This document shows, in pieces, positions 50,841 through 59,300 of a DNA stretch of 64,000 bases. A program made the translations under genes and the position numbers. Origin of the DNA: Aureococcus anophagefferens (Eukaryota > Sar > Pelagophyceae > Pelagomonadales > Pelagomonadaceae); NCBI RefSeq assembly GCF_000186865.1, contig NW_008705573.1:920983-984982 (forward strand), read 5' to 3'. The notes under the pieces are model-generated. The model searched no databases, was not told the DNA's origin, and was given only the letters and a program-made list of their open reading frames with translations. Position 1 is the first letter of the stretch. Every line of letters starts with the position of its first letter.

Positions 50841-52589
50841 ATGCCAGCGACAACTCCAGTGATGCTCGCCTGCATGCTGAAAGGCGTCTCGGCACTGGCG
50901 CGGCCGGCAAGCAAAACCGGCCTGCGCACAACCGCGCTGCGCGCGAGCTCGCCGCTGTCGACGTTCCCGCTGTCCGACTCGACGCCGACGGTGCCGTGCT
51001 CCTACGCCGGCAGCGCGTCGGACTACGAGGGCGACCTGCTCGTCATCCCCTTCTGGCAGACGGCCGACGACGCCGTCGTCGACGTCGGCGCGGCGACGAC
51101 GGCGAACGCGTGGAACGACGAGCTCGAGGGGCTGCTCGTCGACCTCGCCGCGGAGCGCGACTTCAAGGGCGCCAAGGGCAGCGGCTGCCTCGTGTCCGTG
51201 TCCAAGAAGCGCCACGGCGTCGGCAAGGTCGCGCTTTATGGGCTCGGCAAGAAGGACGAGGCCGAGGGCGACGCGTACCGCGGGCTCGGCGCGTACGCCG
51301 CCGAGACCGCGCGCGAGCAAAAGGCCGCGTTCGTCGGCGTCGCGGCGCCGTCGCGCACGCGCGACGCCTGGCGCGACGTGGCCAAGGTCGAGGCCCTCGT
51401 GCTGGGCTGCCACGAGGCGAACTACGTCGACAACCGCTTCCGGACGGGCAAGAACGTCAAGGAGGGCACGGCGCTCGAGAAGCTGCTCCTCGTCGACGAG
51501 CCGCCGGACGCGGACGACGCCGCGCCCGACGACGCCTACGCCGACTCGTTGCTGTCGGAGACGCCCTACGAGGACGTGGAGAAGGCCGGCGGCCGCGCGG
51601 CGGCGATCGCGGCGGGGTGCAAGCTCGCGCGCGATCTGGTGAACGCGCCGCCGAACGTGCTCACGCCGCGCGCGCTCGCCATCGCCGCCGTGGACCTGGC
51701 CAAGTCCCACGCGCACCTGGACTGCACGTGCATGGGCCGCGTCGAGTGCGAGCGCCGGGGCATGGGCGCGTTCCTGGGCGTGTCGCAGGGGTCGAGCGAC
51801 GAGCACGAGGCCCAGTTCATCCACCTGACCTACAGGAAGGGCGTGCCGAAGACGAAGCTCTGCATCGTCGGCAAGGGCCTGACCTACGATTCCGGCGGCT
51901 ACAACCTGAAGCCGTCCGCGGGCGGGTCCATCGAGCTGATGAAGTTCGACATGGGCGGGAGCGCCGCGACGCTCGGCTGCGCGGCGGCCGTCGCCGGCCT
52001 GGGCGTCGACGACGTCGAGGTCCACTTCATCGTCGCCGCCTGCGAGAACATGATCTCGCAGGACGCGATGCGGCCGGGCGACGTGCTCACCGCGTCGAAC
52101 GGCAAGACCATCGAGGTCATCAACACGGACGCGGAGGGCCGGCTGACGCTCGCCGACGCCCTGGTCTACGCCGAGGCGTTGAAGCCCGACGCCATCGTCG
52201 ACCTCGCGACGCTCACGGGCGCGTGCGTCGTCGCGTTGGGCGACGACGTCGCGGGCTTGTTCTCGAAGGACGACGCGCTGGCATCGGAGCTCGAGGCCGC
52301 GGCGTCGAGCGCCATGGAGCAGGTCTGGCGCATGCCCATGCCGCCGGCCTACGAGAAGGACATCGAGTCGACCATCGCGGACCTCAAGAACGTCGGCTCC
52401 CGCGCGGGCGGCGCGATCACCGCGGCCCTGTTCCTCGGCCACTTCGTCGAGGACACGCCCCACGCCCACGTCGACATCGCCGGGCCTGTCTGGAACGGCA
52501 AGGCCGGCGAGGCGACGGGCTTCGGCGTCAAGACCATGGCCCAGTGGGTCGAGGCGCGCGCCGCCGTGCCCGCGGACGCCGTCTTCTGA
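50841..52589 (+). CDS. M17 leucyl aminopeptidase
   Basis: A cytosol-aminopeptidase-family metallopeptidase of about 582 residues that removes N-terminal residues from peptides. The catalytic domain is complete: CKLARDLVNAPPNVLTP, the metal/active-site segment GKGLTYDSGGYNLKP, MKFDMGGSAATLG, the family signature NTDAEGRLTLADAL (about residue 428), VDLATLTGACVVALG and the C-terminal HVDIAGPVWNGKAGEATGFG. The N-terminal 40-50 residues (LKGVSALARPASKTGLRTTAL) are basic and Ala/Ser-rich and look like an organellar targeting sequence, probably plastid. In-frame ATGs upstream at 50712 and downstream at 50862 make the exact start uncertain. Confidence 0.92.
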   Translation: MPATTPVMLACMLKGVSALARPASKTGLRTTALRASSPLSTFPLSDSTPTVPCSYAGSASDYEGDLLVIPFWQTADDAVVDVGAATTANAWNDELEGLLVDLAAERDFKGAKGSGCLVSVSKKRHGVGKVALYGLGKKDEAEGDAYRGLGAYAAETAREQKAAFVGVAAPSRTRDAWRDVAKVEALVLGCHEANYVDNRFRTGKNVKEGTALEKLLLVDEPPDADDAAPDDAYADSLLSETPYEDVEKAGGRAAAIAAGCKLARDLVNAPPNVLTPRALAIAAVDLAKSHAHLDCTCMGRVECERRGMGAFLGVSQGSSDEHEAQFIHLTYRKGVPKTKLCIVGKGLTYDSGGYNLKPSAGGSIELMKFDMGGSAATLGCAAAVAGLGVDDVEVHFIVAACENMISQDAMRPGDVLTASNGKTIEVINTDAEGRLTLADALVYAEALKPDAIVDLATLTGACVVALGDDVAGLFSKDDALASELEAAASSAMEQVWRMPMPPAYEKDIESTIADLKNVGSRAGGAITAALFLGHFVEDTPHAHVDIAGPVWNGKAGEATGFGVKTMAQWVEARAAVPADAVF

Positions 52590-52860
52590 GAAGGTTGCTC
52601 CTGTAAATGCGCCGTGGTGGAAAAGGGGCGGTCCTCGGCGCGGCGTTCGACGAAGACGAACGTGGAGGCGTGGGCTTGTTTGACAGGTCGGACGGCGTTC
52701 GTACGCGTCGGACAAGTCGTCGGACTCGGCGGCGCGGTAGGTCGTCGTTGCCGGCAATATCCTCGCAGATTGCGGCGTGATCCGCATCGCCTCGTCGTCG
52801 TCCGGCGTCGCAGCTTTTTCCGCCGTGATCGACCGGCGTCGAAGCTTTTCTGGCTCCACC

Positions 52861-54015
52861 ATGGCCCCCATCATCGCCGAGGCTGTGATGTACGAGGAGG
52901 TGGACCAGACGGACGCCCCGCCGGCGGACGTTGCGGGCGTCGAGCTCGCGCCCGTCGGCGCCGTCTTCGAGGTGCGCGTCCTCGACGTGAAAGACCAGGG
53001 CGCGGTCCACGTCGTGCGCGTCCCCGAGGGGGGCTCCGTCGACGACCTCATGGGCGCCGTCGCCGCCGCCGTGGCCGGTGCGCCCGTATCGCGCCAGCGC
53101 CTCATCGCCGGCGGGCGCCAGCTCCGCGCCGGGGAAGCTTTAGCGGACCACGGCATCTCGCGGTCCGCGCGCGCGCCGACGGTGCACCTCATGGTGCGGC
53201 CCGAGGACGCCGGCGCGCTGCCCGAGGCGCGGCCCGTGGACGCGGAGGTCGCCAACCCCCTCCACGAGAATTTGGCGGCCGTCGTCGCCGCGGCGGCGCG
53301 CGAGCACCGCGACGGCGGCGCCGCGCGGTCCGTCGGCCAGCGGCCGTTGGAGACGGTGGCGCGGTCCGCGGCGCGCGTGCGGCTGCTCAGTTCGCTCTTA
53401 GCGCTCTACTGCGCGCTCAACGGCCTGGGCGCGCTGCTCGACGCGACGGCGGACCCGAATCTGGTCGACGACGACGCCGCGGGCCGTTCCGACGTCGCGC
53501 TGTCGACGACGGAGCTCGCGCTGAACGTCGCCGGCGTCTGGGTCGGCGCCGCGGGGCTGCGGGCGTCCCAGCGCCTCGACCCGACGTCCGTCGACGCCTA
53601 CGACCGGTCGCTGCGGCTCTTAGCGATGGCGACGCTAAGCTACGAGGCCTACCACTCGCTCGTCGTGCTGCCGAACACGCTGCCCGAGCGCTTCCAGCGG
53701 GCCCGGGACGCCGCCGACGCCGAGGCGGCGGAGACCCTCGAGCCGCCCGACGCCAACGCGACGGCCGTCGAACGCCGCGACGACGACGACGACGACGACC
53801 CGGCCGCGGGCGACGGCGGCGCCGCCGAGGCGTCGCTGTCGCGCGAGAGCCTCATCCTGTCGGGCTTCGTCACCGTCATGCTCTGGGCGTCCATCTGGCT
53901 CGTCTGCGTCAACAACGCCGCGCGCCTCCGCCTCGCGGTCCGCGAGCACGGCGTCGCCGCGCTCACGGTCGCCGACCTCCACGCGGCCGCGAACCGGGAC
54001 GCGTTCTTCCCCTAG
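52861..54015 (+). CDS. Ubiquitin-like-domain membrane protein
   Basis: A 384-residue protein from MAPIIAEAVMYEEV; the ATG has CCACC before it and G after, and an in-frame ATG lies 28 codons upstream. Residues about 35-120 form a ubiquitin-like fold (VFEVRVLDVKDQGAVHVVRV, QRLIAGGRQLRAGEALADHG). Several hydrophobic helices follow (LLSSLLALYCALNGLGALL, LALNVAGVWVGAAGL, LSGFVTVMLWASIWLVCV). The arrangement recalls HERPUD/TMUB-type ER proteins in ubiquitin-linked quality control, but homology was not tested. It converges with the next gene, 11 bp between stops. Confidence 0.75.
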   Translation: MAPIIAEAVMYEEVDQTDAPPADVAGVELAPVGAVFEVRVLDVKDQGAVHVVRVPEGGSVDDLMGAVAAAVAGAPVSRQRLIAGGRQLRAGEALADHGISRSARAPTVHLMVRPEDAGALPEARPVDAEVANPLHENLAAVVAAAAREHRDGGAARSVGQRPLETVARSAARVRLLSSLLALYCALNGLGALLDATADPNLVDDDAAGRSDVALSTTELALNVAGVWVGAAGLRASQRLDPTSVDAYDRSLRLLAMATLSYEAYHSLVVLPNTLPERFQRARDAADAEAAETLEPPDANATAVERRDDDDDDDPAAGDGGAAEASLSRESLILSGFVTVMLWASIWLVCVNNAARLRLAVREHGVAALTVADLHAAANRDAFFP

Positions 54016-54026
54016 GCGTATTCTTT

Positions 54027-54560
54027 TTACTCGTCGACGGCGACGTCGCCCGTCGAGCACGCGAGGACGAAGCCGAGGACGGCGACGGGCGCGGCGACGA
54101 ACGGCTGGTGGAGCGTGACGACCGCGGCGGCGGCGAGCGAGCAGTAGAGGACGCCGCCCAGGCCCGCGGGCCGCGGCGCGGCCTCGACGTGGTCGTGGTC
54201 GTGGTCGTGGTCCTCGCCGAAGGTCCGCTCGATGTGGCGCCACGCCTCGTCGCGCGACTCCTCGAGCGGCGCGCCGGGTCGCAGCGCCGGCCCGCCCGTG
54301 TCCTCCATGAGCGCCACGAGCTCGTCGAAGCCCATGGCCTCGATGTCCTCGCCGTCGTCGGCGTCGTCGGCGTCGTCGGCGCGCTCCGTTGGGATGGGCG
54401 TCGACGAAGAGGGGTGAATCGGGAGCGTTTCTGCGAGTGGCTTGTTGTATCGCGGCGGTATCAAATGTGCAGGCGTAAAGCGCTGGGAAAGTGTATAAGG
54501 AGCCGCCGAGTACATGCTGGAGCACAGCGCTAGAACGCGCAGCCGCTTTTGAGGCATCAT
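54027..54560 (-). CDS. Small membrane protein, unknown function
   Basis: A 177-residue protein starting MMPQKRLRVLALCSSMYSAAP. It has an acidic middle (DDADDADDGEDIEAMGFDEL), a His-Asp repeat (EDHDHDHDHVEAAP) that could bind metal, and two C-terminal hydrophobic segments (GGVLYCSLAAAAVVTLHQPF, APVAVLGFVLACSTGDVAV). No family was recognised. A phased TTGAA cluster lies just upstream, 24-52 bp from the ATG. Confidence 0.6.
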   Translation of the reverse strand: MMPQKRLRVLALCSSMYSAAPYTLSQRFTPAHLIPPRYNKPLAETLPIHPSSSTPIPTERADDADDADDGEDIEAMGFDELVALMEDTGGPALRPGAPLEESRDEAWRHIERTFGEDHDHDHDHVEAAPRPAGLGGVLYCSLAAAAVVTLHQPFVAAPVAVLGFVLACSTGDVAVDE

Positions 54561-54583
54561 CGCGCCTTCCTCAGAACTCCGAC

Positions 54584-54612
54584 TTGAAGGACAACTTGAA
54601 CTTTTGCTTGAA
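54584..54612 (+). promoter_or_regulatory. Phased TTGAA cluster
   Basis: TTGAA begins at 54584, 54596 and 54608, a 12-bp spacing, in the short space between the SEC63-like gene end and the start of the gene at 54560. Confidence 0.3.
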
Positions 54613-54696
54613 GCTTCATGAAGTCCAGGGCTTCCACGTGAGCGCGAACGGCTGAGCGACCGTGCATCGATCGTGGCACACGTGCGCGCAGCTTGC

Positions 54697-56020
54697 TTAG
54701 TCCTCCTGCCGCTCGACCTTGTAGGGCACCGTCCGGGACGCCTCGACGTGGCGGTCGACGGCGTGGACGGACGCGGCGAGGATGTACTTGCCGACCCTGT
54801 CGGGGCACTTCACCTGGAACTGGAAGTCGCAGGGATTTTTCGGCACGGTCACGGGCTTGTAGGCGACGACGGCGTTCTGGTTCGAGTTGCCGAGCAGCAC
54901 GACGTAGTCGCCCGGCGGGACCTTCAGCTCGATCGACGCGACGGCGACGTCGCCCGCGCGGACGTCCGGCAGGGGCTCGTCGTCGTCGAAGACAGCGAGC
55001 GACAGGCTCGAGATCGCGGCCGGCTCCGCCGCGTCCGGCGGCGCGCCGGCGACGACGTGCTGGAGCGCCGCCGCCGCGAGCTTTTGCCGCGTCGAGGCCG
55101 ACCCCGAGCGACAGCTCGAGCGCGGCCCGCGCGAGGTTCCCCGCGAGCGCGAGCTCCACTCCGGCCTCGTCCTCGCCGCCGCCGTCCGGCCGCCGCCCCG
55201 CGGCCGCGGTGCTCGCGCGCCGCACGAGCGCGGCGCCCGTCGCCGTCCGCGGCGCGACGGCCTTCGCGCCGCCCGTGTCCAGCGCCTTGACCGCGCGCAG
55301 CGTGCCCGCCGGGTCCGCGTCGTCCGGCGCGTCGAGGCCCTCGTGGTCGTCCAGCAGCGCGCCCAGCAGCGACAGCCACTGCGCCGTCGTCCGCGGCCGC
55401 CGCGCCTTGTCCGCGAGCGCGTCGCGGAGCGCGAGCACCGTGGCCTTCTTCGGCATGCGCGTCGCCGGCTTCGACGTCGCTTTGACCATCATGACCACGG
55501 GCACGATGGCCAGGGCGAGCAGGAGGACGTAGAGCGTCAGCACGACGCCCTCGTTGCCCCGCGGCAGCGCGATTCCGGCGAACTGCGGCCGGGGGCCGTC
55601 TGGGTGGCCGTGGTCGCGGTAGTTGCGCTTCGCCGTCGCGTCGCCGGCTAGGGCGGCGTAGGCGCTCGCGAGCTCTCTGAACTTGTTCGGGTCGCCGCCC
55701 TTGTCCGGGTGGTGCGCCTTCGACAAAGCGCGGTAGGCCTTGCGGACGACGCTCGAGTTCGAATTCGACGCAACGTCGAGGATCTCGTAGGGGTCGAAGT
55801 AGGACGTCGCGTTCGCCCACGCGACGGCGTCCGGGTGGAGCGCCGACCACTGGGCGCCCGCGGCGACGGCGACGGCGCACATGGCGACCCAGCCCTTGCT
55901 GAAGCGCTTCTGCATCGCGCGGGTGACGATGACGGGCACGAGCGATGCGAGGAACGCGCTCACGAGCACGAGGCCGTAGAAGCTCGCGGCGCCACCCTCG
56001 GCGAGGTCGTCGGGTCGCAT
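54697..56020 (-). CDS. SEC63: SEC63-like ER translocation J protein
   Basis: Starts MRPDDLAEGGAASFYGLVLV with two N-terminal hydrophobic segments. The J domain lies about residues 70-130 (FDPYEILDVASNSNSSVVRK, KAHHPDKGGDPNKF, with the HPD triad intact), followed by another membrane segment (GVVLTLYVLLLALAIVPVVM). The C-terminal part resembles the Sec63 Brl region and ends with an Ig-like portion (VPPGDYVVLLGNSNQNAVVA, KCPDRVGKYILAASVHAVDR). SEC63 recruits BiP to the Sec61 channel. The frame changes by one at about 55095 (LGVGLDAA to RQKLAAAALQHVV), likely one missing base. It is divergent from the WW/LRR gene. Confidence 0.78.
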
Positions 56021-56353
56021 CGCGCTGGCGTTGCACCACGAGAGTGCCTCGCTGGTGCTGCTCGAGACGCTGCTCTGTGCGAGGCGGTGGGTCGAGGAGC
56101 CGGCGAGGCGTTGCAACACGAGCGCCTCACCGGTGCTCGAGACGGAGGCGCCGGCGACGACGATGTTGATAGCCGAGCATGTTGAGCTAGCGGTTGACCT
56201 GCACCTTGCCGCGGCCGCGCTAGAGCTCGAGGTGGGCTGCCCCACGACGACCGCCCCGGGCGGGGGCGCCGTCCTTCGCGGCGCCGGAAACGAGGCGAGG
56301 ACCGAAACGCGAGCGGTAAACGCACCAACAAACAAACCTAAAAAACCGAAACG
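56021..56353. promoter_or_regulatory. Divergent intergenic region (SEC63 / WW-LRR gene)
   Basis: This 333-bp space has no supported gene. It contains an imperfect direct repeat (GTTGCACCACGAGAGTGCCT near 56030 and GTTGCAACACGAGCGCCT near 56110, both followed by GGTGCT...CGAGACG). The last 40 bp before the ATG at 56354 are A-rich (AACAAACAAACC). Confidence 0.4.
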
Positions 56354-59300
56354 ATGGACGACGCGTCGGCCGGCGGCCTCGTGTCCATGGACAGCGGCGA
56401 CGCCGACGTGGACCGCGACTTCGCCCGCGAGGAGGAGGTCACGGAGTACGTCGCCCCCGTCGCCCGCTACAGCGAGGAGTTCGCGGCGATGCAGCTCGAG
56501 CTGGAGCGCGCGGCCGCGCGGGCGAAGACGACGGTCACCCAAATCGTCGAGCAGCTGCACGCGTCCGCGCCGCCGGAGGCCGAGTGGATCGAGTACTTCA
56601 CGGAGGGCGGGCGGCCGTATTATTACAACGAGGCCTCGGGCGAGAGCCGGTGGCAGTGCCCCGTGCCCGAGCAGATGGGCCTCGAGCTCGACCTGGCGAC
56701 GCAGCTCGGCGGCGGCGGCGGCGATTTGGTGGACCTGGAGGCGCTCGCGGCGGGCGTCGAGGGCTCGCTGCGGCGGGGCCGGGACGACGACGACGAGTCG
56801 GAGATGGACGACGACGAGGGGTCCCAGGCGTCCTTCGCTAGGCGCGCGGCGACGGCGCGGAGCGTCGGTTCCGTCGGGAGCTACGGGTCGGGCGTGCCTC
56901 TGACGCCGTCCGTCCTCGCGAAGCGGGACGAGCTCGCGTCGCGCGACAACGAGACGCGGCAGGCGCGGGAGCAGATCCTATTGGACGAAGAGCAGGAACA
57001 GGCCCTCGCCCGGGGCGAGGCGTCCGAGGCGCGCATCGCGCTGACCGCGCGGAACTTCTGGACCTCAGTCCGCGACGCGGCCATCGAGGTCCGCATCGGC
57101 AACTGGATCCTGGAGCGGCGCGAGATGCACGAGCGCGAGATGCGCGAGATGCACCGCAACATGAAGGCGGACTACCGCTTCAACAAGACGGAGCGCAAGG
57201 ACGAGACCTTCGCGACCATGCTCGCGCTCGCGGCCGAGGAGGACGCGACCGTCGACGACGAGCTCGCGCTCGCGGACGACGGCACCGTCGACGAGGAGGC
57301 GGAGCGGGAGAAGCGCCTCCAGCGCATCCACGAGGACATGGCGCGCAAGATGGAGGAGAAGGCGCGGGCCGAGTCGCGCGAGGGCCTCCAGGCGCTCGCG
57401 AAGCGCGACCTCGACATGAACTTCGACGGCGACGCGGACGAGCTCGCGCGCGTGAAGCTCGCGGAGACGCTCCAGAACGTCGCGAAGCCGTCGGACAGCG
57501 GCATGCCCCTCCGGGAGATCGTGCTCGTGCAGTGCAACGTCGGCGACGACGAGGTGTCGCTCATCGCGGACGCGCTCACGCTCGGCGCCGTCACGCGCCT
57601 CGAGCTCGGCGGGAACCGCGTGACGTCCGAGGGCGCGGAGCACATCGCCACCAAGGCCGGCCGGCTCTGCTCCCTGCGGGAGCTGCACCTCAACGGCAAC
57701 GACATCGGCGACTGGGGCATCGAGGCGCTCTGCAAGGGCTTCTGGGGCTGGAAGCCGCGCCAGGAGCGCGACCGCCTCGAGCGGAAGAAGCACACGAAGG
57801 CGGAGGTCCTCGCGCGGAAGCGCGGCACGCACGCGCGCGACGGCGTCGGCGACAAGCAGAAGAACGCGAAGAAGAAGAAGGAGACGCACCCCGCCGAGGC
57901 CTTTTATCGGCTGGACTTTGTGAGCCGCCTCGCGGTCTTTGACGTCGTCGCGAACCCCGTGAGCTCCCTCGGCGCCGTCGCCGTCGCGGAGTCGCTCGTG
58001 CTGGCGACGTGCAAGCTCAAGGTGCTGCGCCTCGGCGGCGTGCCCCAGGTCAAGGCGGCCTTCAAGCCCGGCGCGCGGCCGCGTGCGAATCGATCGGGGA
58101 ATGTCGGGGCCGAACTCCGAAATGCTCTCGCTCGGTCGCGTCGACGTCGATTCGGGTGATTTTTGGACACGTCGAGAACTCGCGTCGAACGTGTCGCGTG
58201 CACGACCTTTTCACTCGGGTTGAAGATGTGATGTGGCACGCAGGCGCGCAGGGCTTCCAGGCGTCGCGCGACGCGGAGATCGTCGTCGGCGACGTCGGCG
58301 CGGCGCTCATCGCGTCGGCGCTGCTCGTGCACCCGTCCGTGCTGGACCGGCGCCGCGTGACGGGGCTCACGTCCCTGTCGCTGACGCACTGCGGCATCGG
58401 CGCGCGCGGCGCGAAGGCGCTCGCGGCCGTCGTCTATTGCGAGCCGCGGCTGACGCACCTCGACGTCTCGGGCAACGCCCTCGAGGGCGACGGCGTCGGC
58501 GAGCAGCTCGGCGAGGTCCACTCCGCGTCGACGATCCTGCAGCGGGGCTTCGACGAGCCGCCGGGCTGCTGGGGCGCCGCGGGCGGCGAGGACCGGCGCG
58601 ACAAGTACGGCGGCGTCGCGGCCCTGGGCCGGGCCCTCGAGGCGACGACGACGTTGGCGGCCGTGGCGCACGACGACGCGGCGACCTTCGCCTACCTGGA
58701 GCGCGTGCGGACCATGGAGCCGCCCTTCGACTGGCCCCGGCGCCGCGCTGTGTGGAATTCAACCACTGGTTTGGGTGGTCCTGACCAAACTTCAGAATTC
58801 TCTAGCTCGGTCAAATCGAAGTCGATTTGGTTGATTTTTGGATGAATCGATTGCTCTCGTCGAGTTCTCGAAGCACAGCCGAAGAACTCGCGTCGAAACT
58901 GTCGCATATGCGCACATTGAAGTCGGGTTGAAGATTTGAATTCCACACAGGCGCCGCGCGCTCGGCATCGACGCCGCGGCGCACCGCGAGTGGCTCCTGC
59001 TGCAGATGCGGCGGAAGAAGCTCGAGCTGCCGTCGCCGGGCGAGGCCATGGAGAACGCCGTCGCCGTGGAGCGGAACCCGCTCGACGACCTCGCGTACAC
59101 GACGGAGGAGCTGCTTTTAGAACACGGCTTCGAGGCCGAGGACCGCGACGACGCGTACGTGAGCCGCTTCCAGAACGAGATGCAGCGCGACGACGGCAGC
59201 GGCCAGCGCGTGTTGGGCTTCGAGGCCGAGTCGGAGTCGGAGTCGGACTCGAGCGTCGAGGACCACAGCTCGTTCACGCCCGACGAACGGCTCGCGTACA

